Shown here piece by piece: positions 34,501-49,500 of a stretch of 64,000 bases of DNA. The stretch lies in NCBI GenBank assembly GCA_011037195.1, contig JAAEAF010004263.1, forward strand, positions 1 to 64,000. Reading direction: 5' to 3'. Source of the DNA: Triatoma infestans. Taxonomy: Eukaryota; Arthropoda; Insecta; Hemiptera; Reduviidae. The position numbers and the translations under genes were made by a program. The notes under the pieces were generated by a model. It saw only the letters and a list, made by a program, of their open reading frames with translations, was not told the DNA's origin and did no database searches. The stretch's first letter is position 1. Each line of letters starts with the position of its first letter.

Positions 34501-37500
34501 TCCGGTTAAGGAATTTTGGCAGATAACGCACAGTCAGATCGCATGGTGATACCTAAATGAAATATTAAGTTTCAGTTTTCTACGGTTTTTCGTTTTTGAG
34601 CTATGCTGTTCACATACATGCACACACACACAGACACACACACACACATAGACACACACACACACACAGACCATTTGCTAAAAACCACTTTTTTGGACTC
34701 AGGGGACCTCAAAACGATTATTTCCGGTGAAAACTCGATATCGAAAATTTGACACGATTACAATACTTCCTCTTACTAGGAGTAAGAGAAAGTAATAACA
34801 TTTAAGGGCGACAATCACAATTATTTTAAACACTTCAAAAAAGATTTTGCTTAAAATATTTCGTCTTAATGTCCTTATTTCTCTAACATAACTTCTTTTA
34901 GCTAAACTAAAATGTAGTTTTAGCTTTTGTAAACTATAAAGATCTTTAAAATTAGGTCTAAAATATTTGACGCTCTTTATACCATGAAACAACCATTTAA
35001 TAAGCTATATTCTAACTTCTACATAAGAGCCATTGCTTTTTTTTTTTAGTCTTCTGAAATGTGAATTATAATAATCTGAATTTAGCGCTAAGAATATATA
35101 TTATTTATATCAACCTTTTTGTTGGAGACTCAGAATAATCCCCGTAAATGAATAACTGCCAATTTTCTGAACCCAGACAATTGTAAAGACAAAAATAAAC
35201 ACTGGGACCCCATGGATTTCCTTATACATACATATATTAATTTAAATTTTTCAGATATTTCAAAGGTTTGAAAAAGATATTAGTTAACTGGCGCTTGCGT
35301 GCTGGATACGAGTCCTTACAGCTCCATAAATAAGAAATGATCAAAATTAAAGCATTTTTACCTTTCATTTGTACATACTGAAAACTAAAATTTCCATTTC
35401 TCTTTCAGCGTTCATTTAAAAATGATCTTCGTATTTCAATTCACCATTTTTCAATATGTACACTATTAGGAAGGTATTCTTTGTATAGGCACACAATTTG
35501 GGAAGAAATAGGGGATAAAAATTGTCGTATAATTACTGATAATGAACTTAATCACACTTGAATCTTAATATTTTTTTCCTCTTTTGTAAATTAATTGGTT
35601 ATTTTCATTTATTTACATAATCAGTTATGCTGAAGTAGTTTAGGAAATGTACAGGGAGAGGGAAAGTTTAAGTCAGTGGATGCAATAAGTTTCGGAAAAG
35701 TAAATAGTTGTGCTGGGATATCAGTTATTTACAAAGTATTCTTATTTACAATTTTGTCTGTATATTTTTATTTGTTTACGTTAGCATTTGTCTCCTAGAT
35801 TGAGTAATTTTGTCATTGTGTGTATATATAAAAGAACGGTTAGCAACATTATTTATAAGTACTGGTAACGAGAATCTACGAAGTTATATTATTTTAAGCA
35901 ATCCATTCTTATAATGACTTAAAAATATAAACTTTGTAATATTTTTGGAATCTAGCCATTAATCCAGGAAAAACCCGTTCAGTTTGAAATGACTTTCACT
36001 GTTTGATATATGTATATCTGGAGACGTTCTGCTGTTTAAACCTCTAGCATCTGGTAGTTTAGGTTTATTCGGCACTACAGGCCTGAATATTTTTAATTAC
36101 TTTGACTATATCTTTAATTTCATATAATACTTCGAAAATTTTGGTAGATAATGCAGGTTCTATTTTGAAATGTTTTCTTTCTTTAGAAAAAAAAAGTTAA
36201 AAAAACTATGTAAGTTCTAATAGATAAAATTCATACACATATTCCTACTTTTTGATTTACTTAATTATTCTGAAATCATAATGAAGTGAAGTCTATCAAT
36301 TTCTTGCAATAGACGAAATATAAAACATCATTGATAAACCCAAGTTAGACTTTTAATTTATAATAATTTTTTTTTTAAATTCAAGTTGACGGACCTGATC
36401 AACATTTTAAACTTTCTCTTTTGCGGCCAGCTAGTTATACGTAAACAGATTTTTTTTATGTTGTATTAAGCATTTTATAAATAAAAAGTAACACGGAATG
36501 AAAAAACAATTACAAAGGTTGTTGGAAGAAGAAAATACAAAAACAAGGTTACACTATGGGATCAGTAAAGGTTTTAGGAAATTATCATAAATGTTAATTT
36601 ATGTTTATTTTTGGAATTAAGTGGAAATTAGGATTAGAAAGCTTTATTTATTTATTTACTTACTTATTAGTTTATTATTATTAAACTTCATGCAACATTC
36701 TTGTGTTTGTGGCTAATACGGGAATTGTGCTTTCTATAGTTTGCAATAGTAAATATTAATTTATTAATTATTCTGATGTGAAATTTCTGTGCATAGTGTA
36801 TAATAGTGATTTATCGAGTGAATTTACAATTAATTTATTCAAATTGATAAGAATTAATCGATAATTTAGGGGAATAAAAAAAAGTCAGAGTATTTAAAAA
36901 TTATTGTTTTTATGTTATGTTTTGATACCAACTATTTAGATTTAGAAAGAGTAAGTCTGAAAAGGCAGGTGCTGTTACAACCTTTTAATAACGTTGTGTA
37001 GGTTATGCTTTTTTTCCAAAATTAGGTTAACCTTAACTAAAGTAAAAAGGAAATTATAAATATTTAGCATTTAATAATAAGCGCAAAGCAATCATTATTT
37101 ATTATTCTTAGGCTTCAGATTATATTAATAGTTAAGCGAATTTTGTAATAGTAATTATTAAAATTATAAAAGCGGAAATTGAAGCATTATCAGGAGTCTT
37201 ACAAAACTTATACCGAAATGAGAAGAAAAAAGAAATTGTGGAAGTTTTTAATGCAATATACATGCTTTTAACAAACAAAGAGACATTAGACGTAAACTCT
37301 GTTAACAGGCAAATTTATTTTATGTTAGTTCTTTTATGTTTGTATAGGTATTTACAAATTTAGATTTTATGAAATTGTTTCTTTTTATTTTTAATATATT
37401 TTTTTTTTTAAATTATATTAACACTCAAGTGTGACTGAGTCATGCTGTTGATTTTAATTTAATTTTTTTTTTTTAACTACCTTTTGGATGCGTTTTTTTT

Positions 37501-40500
37501 GGGATAGGACTATTTTGGGATTTAAAGGAGAACAACCTTCGTAATTGTAGTAATTTAAATTTCAATTTATCAGGTGCTATTAATTTGTTGATTTATACTT
37601 TCATATATCATATCTTTTTATTAAGACTATAAATTTCTTTTTTTGAAAATTGAAGCACCTGATAAAAGTATATTTGTAATTATTTATGTTTACTATACTA
37701 TTTACAATAGCTCTATAGTGAACATAATGCTTTTGAAATGTATATTTTTATTTTTAAATGAATTTTTAACAGTTTTTATTTACAAACATTAAAAAATAAT
37801 ATTTTTTTAAATAAAAAAGAAATTAACGTGAGAATTTTGATTTGAAATTTTTATCGATACTTTTATCAATTTTAAATTGCATGAAACAAATCTGGCCATT
37901 ATGTACATTGTAGATAAACGGGCGGCAATAGGTTTGATCAAACTGAAGTTAGGATTATCATGCTCGGTATCTATTTAAAGAATTAGATCTAATGGAATTA
38001 TTTAAATAGATTTTTATAACTTATTGTTGGTGTTTTATGGGTGCAACGGCAACTAGGTCTTTCGCACCTTTTTATAACGTAAAATATTTTTCTAGTAAAA
38101 AAAAAAAAATATAAAACCCTATAGAAAAAAAAAAAAAGGCCATTCGCGGGAAGGACAAATACTCAACTCAAATAGGAACATAAAATACACTTTTTTTAAA
38201 TACCTAAGTGCTTAAATTATATACTATGCGTATTGTGGTGCAGCACTGTGGCGGGACAGCGAACTATATATTTTCTTTTTCTAGTCTAGAATAATGGTAT
38301 TATATTCAAATTTTTGATATCTATTATTATTACAAGTTATGTTAATTTGCTTAATTCTTGATTATAATGAATCATTTCTTTGATTAAGGGGATTTAATTG
38401 GAAATGTATTAAAATATTTTTTCTTTCTCATGGAAGGGTTTTCTGAATTAAAGGGTGCCGGACATGAAGCCATTATTTTTATTATTATTTATTATGTTAG
38501 GTATATAAATTTGATTTTTTGTTGTGTTGATTCAATTATTTAAATTATTCGATTTTTAATTATTAACTTTGTACTTGGCTTTTAATCCTAATAAGATTTG
38601 AGTAGATATTTTTGTCCATGTCATCTTCGAGTGTTCATCAAACTTCAGAATGTCTTGATAAAAGTGTCATATTACCGTCTAATACAATGCAAAGTCAGCG
38701 AATACTCATTGAACGCATTTTGTTAATTAATGGATCTTAATACTGTTCATCTGGACTTGACGATAAGTGTGATTGCCTGAAACTCGGCGAAGACCAAAAT
38801 GAAGCGGGCTATCATGTTAAAAAAAAATCTGATTTTCCCAATACAATGAGATCAAATATCTATTTAAAAAAAATTGACATCGCTGTTATCCTACAGTGTG
38901 TTATTTATTTTTTTTTAAATATTACTAAGTTGAAATTAAATTGTTTATTAGCCAGGCAGACTTTTTTACAGGTAATTAAATTGAATTAATATCTCAATTC
39001 CAAAAGCATCACTTCACATAAGACCTATTATAATATTGTCATCGCGTAATTAATTTAAATTAAAACAAAAAATATTATAATATTAATAAAAAAAAAATGT
39101 AAATATTGAATAACGTCGTACCGATCTGGCCGATTGATATGTTGGTAGACCTGCATCATCTGTTCCGGCCAACACTCTGTACACCGTTCCGGCCATGCGA
39201 GCCGCCCTGTCCGCCGATCTCTATGCACACTGCAAATTATTCTCAACAAACCCATAATTTTTCATTTTCAATTTAAATTATAATGAAAGAAAAAAAATAT
39301 ACAATCATTAGAACAGAGAGAGAGCGCTGTATTTATTGTAAGTGGCTGTAATGATCGTGAGTTATATTTGAATGTTACTTTGCAAGAAATCAGTTCGTGA
39401 ATGATTTAGTGAGCAGTCGATGGTATTTTATAAATTAGATTTTCAATTTAGAGTTTCAGTTTATGTAGTTAAATACTTGATCACTCTTAGCTTGTTGCTT
39501 TTGTCTAATAATTTTTAAATATTTGCCTTGCAAATTGAAATTGGCAGATAAGCTACTCAAGAATTTTCCTGAGTGTTATTAAAAGCAAGAAGAGTAAAAT
39601 GTGAGTTTTGTATATATATAAATAAGCGTGTTCCTAAACGCCTGTATAGATTATTCTTATACGTCTTTTCTTACAAGGAATTGACGCTTGCGATCTTTGT
39701 ACAAAGTTTAACGATATACATGTTTATTATATGGGTACAAATAATAATTGAAAAGAAAGAGAACTTATGAAAAATTGGTAGCATTGGGTTTATCCGGAGG
39801 CACACATCCTTAGGTTCGCTGAGTATGGTTCAAATGGGTCAAATTCACTGTGACTGTGAGATCTATTTTGGCACCAGTGTTTATATAATGAATGTAAATG
39901 TGTGAATGAGTGAGATGAGATTTTGTGAATGTGGATACGGTCAATTCAACTAACTACAGGCTTTTTGGTATATTGGGTGAATATTAATATCCTTACGGGG
40001 AAACATGCACAAAACTCCGTGAAATATAGTCAGTCATACCAACTGTCAGTAACTAATAATACGATCTCAAAACTCTTTCAACTTTAACTCTGATTGAATA
40101 CAATTTTAATTCTTGAGAGGACATATTATGCACTGAGACACTGAGGATCCACAGTTATAGAGGATAAGAAAATTACTTTTGCTTATTTCTGCAATATTTA
40201 GTTTACGATCCATTTAGCATTATTTCCTAACAATACCCGATCTCTGTTTTTTTCCAACTTTTTACAACATTTACTCTGTTCTCGATTCAAGATTAAACGA
40301 TTGGAAAGAAGTCTAAAATTTTGCAACGACAAACAAAAGAAAAGCATCTAAAATATTGTAAACATATCTAAAATTCCAAGAATCTCAACAATCCCGAAGG
40401 ATTTAAATAAGTTTTCAAAATAACGGCAGCCAATTATTTACAATAAGATTGGGGAATGCCATCATTTGCGCCCAAATGCTGGAAGTTCGTTTCAAGCAAG

Positions 40501-43500
40501 CGCGCAATTTGAGTATTCCCATATGAATGTCGGCAAAGGTTCGCATTTTTTGAAGTATAGAAAACTTTTTTATTAAAGTAAGTCGTTCATAGTTTTGCTT
40601 CGCTTGTATGGAAGTTATTTGAATTGTTCATTTCATATGATGTAATTGGATTTATAGTTTTATAATATTTCGTGGAGCTAATTTACTTGAAGAATGTATA
40701 TTAACTAAACACTAAAATAATTAATCTAACAATTTAGTTTTTCTGGAAAGGATATAAATAGAAACAATAAACAAAAGGGTTCCTTAACGCTAACAAATTT
40801 CCATGCCAGTTATACGTGCTCACTTTTATTTTTTTTTTATTTTTGCTTTAATTTTCTAATAATATGCAGTGTGCCAGGGTAAATAACTAAGAAGCAATGT
40901 GCATGCTGTCTTTTATAATTTTATGCATTTTACCTTTATATATTTAATAAAATTATACAAAAAATAAAATAAAGATACCTATAACACTCACCTGCTGATC
41001 TTTTTCTTTATTGCAAAAAAAATTAAATAAATAAATAAAGTACTGATCTTTTAGGCTTCCGGGCCATAATCTCGCAAAATATTGATGTCTTTGGGTTGAG
41101 ATCGCATCAGTAGTACCGGTATAACCGACTGTTCATCCCCAATTGTAATAGATTTCTTCGGGTTGTTGGCTTGATTGCTGAACCAAAACTGGCCAGGAAC
41201 ACAGCAATAAAAAAGGTGGTTGTAATATAGAGGTAATATAGGGGCGGGCCTAATTTCTCACTCCAGCTTGCTGGTGAGAGTATTAAAGAAAGTAGACTTT
41301 GTACAAAGAAACCAAGGGAAATAGAAGAAAGAAAACCAGAGCGTTTCTCCCATATGTGCAAATCGTGGCAGAGAAAATTAGCAAAATCCCTGGCAAACTA
41401 CAATATAAGAATCACACATGGAACGCAAAGAAAAAAATATCCCAAATGCTATTATCACAGTTCGAGGATAAATTGAATAATTTTCCACTACAAAAAAAGC
41501 GGAGTATATAGAGATTCCGTGCAGCTGTGGAGAGAATTATATAGGACAGACCCAAGGGTTTAGTCAAATCGAGCCACAAAGAGAACAATAATTGCATCAA
41601 ACAACAAAACGGAAAAATTGGCACTTGCCAAATATTTTTCTGCAACTGGACATGCAATACTGTTTGAGGACATCAAAGTCCTTGCCCAAATAAACACTTA
41701 TTATATCGTAAAAGAGGCAATGGAAATCGAGAAAAGGAAAACCGCATGGACACTATCTAAATAAGCAGAACTTGGATATCCCGCTTAGTGAAAAGAGAGA
41801 AACAAGAAAAGAAAGAGAAAATAACGCGTTTCCAGAGCTATACAAGGTTTCAATTATGACAACAGAGCAGTGGGTGGATGGGGAGACTTAGACGTCTTCA
41901 TTCAATACCTAATCGTATGTAAAATGGAGGGGAAGTTAGGCCCCGCCCTTCTATTGCTTTGTTTTACAACGATCTATTTACTGCTGTATTGGCTTATTAC
42001 TAAAGCCAAAAACTATCCTGAAAAATACTATTGCAAAATGGGTGACACGATGGTCTATAACAAATCATTGGCACGATCTCAACTCGAAGACCTTAGTGTG
42101 TCACCATAAAAACTGATTCTTTTGATTAGAAAGAGAGAAAGAAAAAAAAGGATACGCAGAAAATAAGTCAGTACTGTCATAAACAGTCATGAGTCAACTG
42201 ATAATCCAATTCTGTCAGTCACTTTAGTCAGTCCTGCTCGTTACTAAAATTATATCTGTTGTAACCATTGTTGGTGCTGGGTATTCTGAAAAATATAACT
42301 CAATACAAGGTATAACAAAAAATTATTAAAAGAAAAAAAAAATGAATTAAAATGTTTTTGTTATTGATGTTTAAGCGGGGGAAGTAATTTTTCACATTGA
42401 GAAAAAAAATAAGCAGTCATATGTTATGAAAGGCGATTATAGTAGTATACGATATTAACAGTTTCCAACTGTGCGTTTTATGGAATAAACCTTAATCTTC
42501 TTGGGTATTTTCTCCAGGAAAATGTATTTTAGGTTCTATATTCAGTCCTGTAGAATTTAGTTACTAAGAATATCATCAAATGATGAGATTAAATTATTGA
42601 ATAAGGTGCCTTGATGCTCATATCTATCAAGCTTCCACACATGGACAGCTTCATTGCATTCATTTCTCTGAGGGTGAATTCAGTGGGTTGTCAGAGTCAA
42701 AATGTTCATTGGGGGAGGAGGGTCCTGATATTGTTGTGACTTGGACCTCTCTGGGCAATCTGGTTGGTTCCTTTACTGGGCATTGTGGTTTAAGAAGTCA
42801 CGTCTATGTACCGGAACTCATGCCAGACCCCTTTTGTAGAGTTTGTAAGAAATACCCATTCATCTTATGAAAGAATGCTTGAGTTATAAGGAAATTGTGT
42901 TCAGGAACTTTGGATGGAACAGGATGTCAGTGGGAGAGCTTAGGCTGTTTCCCTTTGAGTTGTCCGATTTGTTTGGAGTGCGGTGAATCTTAGATGGGTT
43001 CTCTATTCCAGACCCGGCTTATTGTTTTTTTGGGGGGAAGAGCCCATTGTGACTTCGAATAGCGTAGGTGATCCCTCCCCACCGATGACTAAAATAATAA
43101 GGCTCGAAACCTCATAGACGGTGAGTTTTTGGGGAATGGGGTAGGAACCCGGTTCTTTTCCGAAATTCGTAAAAAGGATCGCTATAACTTTAGCTCATGA
43201 GTTTTAGTTATTAGGCTGTTTGAATTGGAACTTGAAATCAAATCCAGATCGCTCGCATCTAAAAAAATATCGCTAGCAATGAAGGATTTCTTACAGGCTT
43301 TTAGGAATATAAAAAAAAAAATCTAAGTTCAGTTGACTTTACAACTGATGCTGCAAAAAAAGCTCCGCGAAGTGTGGATGCATTGAGGCAGAATGTATTT
43401 GTAAGATGACAATACACAATTAATGGAAAAACTGGCTTAAATTAAAAAAGAACGAAAATTTAGTAACATTTCATAATGTAATTTATTGGGAGTGCATTAA

Positions 43501-46500
43501 CTTGTTAAATATTACAGAAAGCCTATCTCTATATTCGTGGTTATTGTAAATTGCATGAGATATTGAAAGCATGGCAGTAAACAACATGCACAAAATCTAA
43601 TTCGATAAGTTAGTGATCAAAACGAAGAAAAAGCGATCAAAATCGCTCAGAAAAATAAGATTGTCCAACAATACAAGATGTAAAGATATGGTTGTCATAA
43701 ACTATAAATAGGGCACAGAAAATTTAAAAATGATATTTCAAGTAAAACCAAACACATGTTGGTAAATGAAAAAAAATAAAATAATAAAACTCACCCTGAT
43801 AATGTCGAAAAGGAAGTTTCCAGAACCACCTCCGCTTCCGCTAGCGGCAGCTTGTGCATCACCTGCGGTGGCTCCTAGATTGAAATTTAAAAACCTTTTA
43901 TTACGTGGATCTTCATCCTCCTCTTCTTCGCCGTCAATTTCTGAACTTTCGGCATCATTATCTTCGGATACTTCATTATCTGTAAATTTATGAATTCAAA
44001 TTTATAAAATTAATACTATTCCAATACTTATATGTTACCGGCAAAGTATGAAATTCAGGCGTTCTATAGAATGCCTAGGCATTTCATATAATACCTAGCT
44101 ACTTTAAGCAAAGTAAGAAATATCCTTTTTATTTCATACCTGGGCTAGGCATTTTATAGAATGCTACGTCGTCTTAGGCAAAATATGGAAATGCATAAAA
44201 ACTATATCTATTAATGGCCATACATAATTATAGCCTAGTTATTGACGCTAAATTTTACCAAAGGAACACTTTTCACAAGTAGCTAACTATACCTTGCTGT
44301 AGGATTTCTTCTTTTCCGCTGTTCCTTCTTAAAACGGCATCGAAACACATTTTTATCCATCATTAGAACTATCAACCACACTGGACAACCTGAACACATA
44401 ACCTCACGAAATAGCTGTACAGGGAAGATTGCTTTGCCTGATTTTTTTTTACTACATTTTTTTGTACTACAAACAGCGCCACAGAACGTATATATATATA
44501 TATACGTATATATGTGTGTGTGTGTATTTGTGTGTAAATAATATGTGTGAACAAACTAGCTCAAAATTGAAAAATCGCAGGAAGCAACACAACTTGGTCT
44601 TCCGTTTAGTTATTTCCTACCGCATCTGACATGAAGGTTTCTGACAAAATCCATCAACCGTAAGTACGGCTTTACTTAATATATATATATTTTTTTTTAA
44701 TTTTTCGCGTTCTTTTTGAAAACGGTTAAAACAAATTTCTTTAAACGTCGTATCCATAAATACCTGTCACTTTTATTTGAAACATTTTTCCGGCATATTT
44801 GGGGTGGGGGGTGGGGTGGGGGTTCTGAGAAAACGGTAGCGTTTATACTTTCCTCTAAAAATACCACGTAAGTACAATGTACGAGGGTGGTTTGAAAAGT
44901 TCTCGGAATCACCGCTAGATGTCAGTGCTAGAGCAACGAGGTTCCCGCGCAATAATCACACATCCTTTGTGAGTGAACACGTGGCGCGTCAGTGCTGTTG
45001 CTGCAGGAGAGTGGTAGTGATGACTCTTTGTTGTTGTTCCCGCGTAGTGATTTGTGACAATGGAAAAAACTGAGATTCGAGCAGTGATTAAGTACTTTGT
45101 AAAGAAAGGTATGAAAGCAAAGGAAATTCATGCCGACTTTCAGAACACACTGGGGGACTCTGCTCCTTCATATTCAACTGTTGCCAAGTGGACTAGCGAG
45201 TTTAAATTTGGTCGGGAGAGCTTAGATGATGATCCGCGTAGTGGACGGCCAAAAAGTGCTACGACCCCAGAATTTATCGCAAAAGTGCATAAAATGGTCA
45301 TGGAGGATCGTCGACTGAAAGTGCGAGAGATTGCTGAAGCTATAGGGATGTCATCTGAACGGGTATATCACATTTTAACCGAAGAATTGGGAATGAAAAA
45401 ATTATCGGCAAGATGGGTGCCGCGGCTCTTGACATTGGACCATAAACGCACCAGATTGGAAATGTCCGAACAAAGTCTGGCCCGTTTTCAGCGCAACCAA
45501 CAAGATTTTTTGCGCCGGTTTGTGACTACAGATGAAACTTGGGTCCACTACTATACCCCAGAGACAAAACAGCAGTCAAAGCAGTGGAAACATGCTGAGT
45601 CACCACCACCAAAGAAAGCAAAGGCAGTACGTTCGGCCGGAAAGGTCATGGCCTCAGTTTTCTGGGATGCAAAAGGCATTCTGCTGATAGATTATCTTCC
45701 TACTGGCCAAACAATTACGGGGCAATACTATGCAAACCTCCTAGACCAACTACAGGAAAAGATACGCGAAAAAAGGCCTGGTTTGGCAAGGAAGAAAGTC
45801 ATCTTTCATCAGGACAACGCCCGCCCGCACACAAGTGTTATTGCCATGGCAAAACTTCATGAACTGAGGTACGAATTGTTGCCACATCCACCTTATTCAC
45901 CTGATTTGGCACCATCAGACTTTCATCTCTTCCCCAAGCTGAAAATTTTCCTCGGTGGACGGAGATTTCCTACAACGGAAGAACTGACAGCCGAATTGGA
46001 GAGGTACTTTGCAGGCCTGGAGGAATCTCATTTTCGAGATGGGATAAAGGCATTGGAACATCGCTGGACCAATGCATTAGTCTATAGGGAGACTATGTTG
46101 AAAAATAAAAGCAGTTCCACCGAGGTAAAACACTTCTTTCTAGTACATTCCGAGAACTTTTCAAACCACCCTCGTATGATACTGTCATCTATATTATACT
46201 AATATCTATTGGAAATACTGCTAGGATTTGAAAATTTGAAGAAAAACCGGTTGAGCGGAAGTGCGTCTTTATGGAATAGGTTTTTGAGTTTTTTGAACTT
46301 ATAAAATGGCAGAATGATGTATATCATATAAATTTCAAAGTTTTGGTACATTATTTTTGCAATTAATTATTTTTTAATACTAAAATGTAATAAAATTACA
46401 TGTTTACGTTATTAAAATATTATTAGACATTGTTATTTGTACAATGAAAATTGCATATATCATCTAATTATTTATTTCAACTCGGATCTAGTTCCGAACC

Positions 46501-49500
46501 GTATCTCCTGCATTGCATTATTAATAGTTTTTATGATGCAACTATTGTACATTACTTTTGTTTTTGTTTGTTTTTTTAACTCATAATTGGAATATTATTT
46601 TTGAATAAAAGTAACAAAGAGGTACAAAACTACTTAAAATATTGGGCTATTATAGTTATCTATTACGATGGAAATCTCTATGTATGTTATTTTCAATAGT
46701 AGTTTAGTTATAAGTTTTCCCTGAGAAGTGAGCCAAACAAAACTTAAGGTAATATTAGTTAATAGGAAATTAGTCTGTACAATTTTGGTCTTATTTGTAT
46801 TTTCAAGTGGTCATTCAATAAACAAAGAGACAAACTGTCATCATAATTTTAATGTAATGTATTAAATGAATCAAACAACAATTTACATTCTTTTCGACAT
46901 AATTCCCCCATCTCTCTGTTAGTTTACTTTGACAACCTAATATAATGACTGCCTGAGAGGGGCCAAACAAAGGATATGATGATGCAAGATCCGGCTCCAG
47001 CAGATAGTGTGGTAGAATTTTCCAGCCTAATTTTATTTTCTTCCTTCAATAGATGGAGCTAAAACATCGCTTCACGTCGACCCGGACGTTACGAAAATCA
47101 GACACACTTGTACGGCCATTACTATATTGCTCAAGCATTAACTAATTAATTTCATAAGGCTTTATCTCCTCAATAAAAACAGAAATCATACCTACTGAAC
47201 GCTGTTCTTGCTAAGTACAGATTTCAAGAATACTTGAATACTTGATTAGTTGAATGGAGTACTAAAAGTTATGTATGTATTGTACACTGAAATAATGGGT
47301 CAAACAGCTGTTTTAAAATTGATAAACAGGGATGCCAACATATAATTTTAAAAGAATCTTTATTCTTATGTAGATTATCTTTGAATTACAATTCTATTGT
47401 CTCTTTACTAATTATTAAATTATGTATACTTTGTGTTTTGTCTTAATGGAGAAAAATTGCGAAAGCTGAATAAAAAAATGTATATATATAAAAGGTCGCA
47501 TTCCTATCAACCCATTTCCTCAAACTCGGAATTTCAACAATGCATTTAATTATTATTACCTTTTAAATCAAATTTCTATGAAAAATATTTCCAATAAAAG
47601 TGGTGTTCGAGTAAATTTTTGGAATAAATGAAAATCCAGTAAGGAAGTGCTCAGTTTTGATTATTACGGAATTTCGATTCTATTGGAAATCTATCTATCG
47701 ATACCACTGATTGTAACCACTTAGAAATTTTTTTGAACTTCCTGTTACTGTTCTCCTAAATATATCCAAAAAGCAGTTTTTCATGCACAAAAAACTTGAA
47801 AATATGTCTATGCAAGGAAAAATTCGGTTCCCACTCTTCCAATATAATATTATGGAAAAAAAGAATTTAATTAGAACTGTAAGAATCTTAAGTTAAAGTT
47901 CATTTAGATTGTTTTTCGTACTTTTCTTTATTTTTAAATTGATTTTGACATTCTACATATTTTTTTTTGAGTAATCAAAAAATATCAAAACCTCTTTTAG
48001 TATTTTTTTAGCAACTTTAAAAAAGTGATAAAGTATTGAGAATTATATGTATATGTCAGTTAAAATTCTTTTATTAATAATTACGACACAAATATCTTGT
48101 TCAGACCTTGACTTGGTTTAGTTTTTTTATAATCAAACATATTGAAATAGTTCTTAAAAGATTTCTTAATTAGCTCCTTTCATAAAATAATTAGATTTTT
48201 ATATTCATAATTGTCCTATTGATTTTTTTTTTCGGTTTAATTTTTATCCTAAAATATAGATTTACTCTTATTCAAGGAAATATTTCGTAATTATTTCTAT
48301 TGTATTTAATTATTTTAGTGGCTTATTATTGTGGCTTAGTGGCTTATTATTATAAATCTAGTCTGTAAGCAAAAATTAACAAAGGAAAAAAAAATTATAT
48401 TATTACGCTTTCCCTTATTGCTTTGAGTGAGTTCAGACTTCCCCTTCAAAGGAAAATTTTTTTTAAGTGCAAAGTCATTGGAACTTGCTCAGAGCCAGTA
48501 AACTCGTCCATTCTTTCCTAAGAATTTTGCAATGTATTTAACAAAATTGTTGCTGACTTTGAATAGTTACAATAATTTTTAAATTAGGATAGATTTTAGT
48601 TTAGACAAAATTAGTGAAAAACAGCCGACATGTTAGTAGCTAAGCGTTCGTCACAATGCGGTCTTGCTTCCGCCATTTTTTGAGCGTTCGTCTATCGTCA
48701 TCTCCTACATTGTAGGTCTATCTAAACAAAAGATAAAGTAATCCAGGAATAACTCGGACCTGTTCCGATTAAAATCACAACAAAGTGCATTTCAATTTGC
48801 TCCTACAATCTGTATCGGAAATAACCTAGAAAAATGAAAAGTTTTTCTCTTGTTTAGAATTGCAGGATCAAGCGGTTAATCTTTTTGATTTTACTTGTCA
48901 GTTACACTATTTGTTTCTAATCAGCTATTCTTGAAGTACTACTGAAATAGTAGATGTCTATCATGGAAAAAAAAGTAAGAAATAAATCTTGTTAAAATTT
49001 CTGGTATCTGGCAATTAAAGGCTAAGATAACTTGAACGTTTGGACAAATTCATGATATTAAAGTTATGACCATATTCAGGCCTACAAAACAGAGTTCTAA
49101 AGAGACATGAACAGTAGGATAGAATATACTGCTATGGAGATATTGCAAATTTGTGGCAACCCCTAGTAATAACCTAGTCATAACCGCTGTATCTGGGATT
49201 GGTTTTGATCATTTTTCATGTATTGCTACTATATGTCGGGTCATTTAGAGTTGAAAATGTTATTTTCACACACTAGTGAGAGAAAGTGGTATGTAACTCA
49301 CTTGTGTGTAAAAGTTGAACTTTCTTCATTAAATTTAGCATAATAATCGTCACATTATTCAACGATTGTAGAAAAAGTTAATATTAAGGGCTGTTCCGAT
49401 ATAGCTGGGACAAAATTTCCCTCTAAAGTGCCAATTCATTTTAACTGGGTAATCATACTTTCTAGTAAAATTTATCGATTAGTATTATAGGGAATGCTGT

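Larger units (their letters stand above)
44690..46300 (-). repeat. Copy F of the dispersed repeat, split by mariner
   Basis: Left part 44690-44881 and right part 46175-46300 are halves of one reverse-oriented copy (TATTTGAAACATTTTTCCGG; TTTCCTCTAAAAATACCACG; then AACCGGTTGAGCGGAAGTGCG). The mariner interrupts it with a TA duplication, so the repeat is older than the mariner. Confidence 0.6.

Noticed and set aside
34699..34992. 97-residue minus-strand frame
   Set aside because: It crosses the end of dispersed repeat copy E and has no domain.
41095..41125. Hammerhead core CTGATGC on the minus strand at the Penelope-like flank
   Set aside because: An expected A at core position 9 is C, and no GAAA or stem II can be placed at the right spacing.
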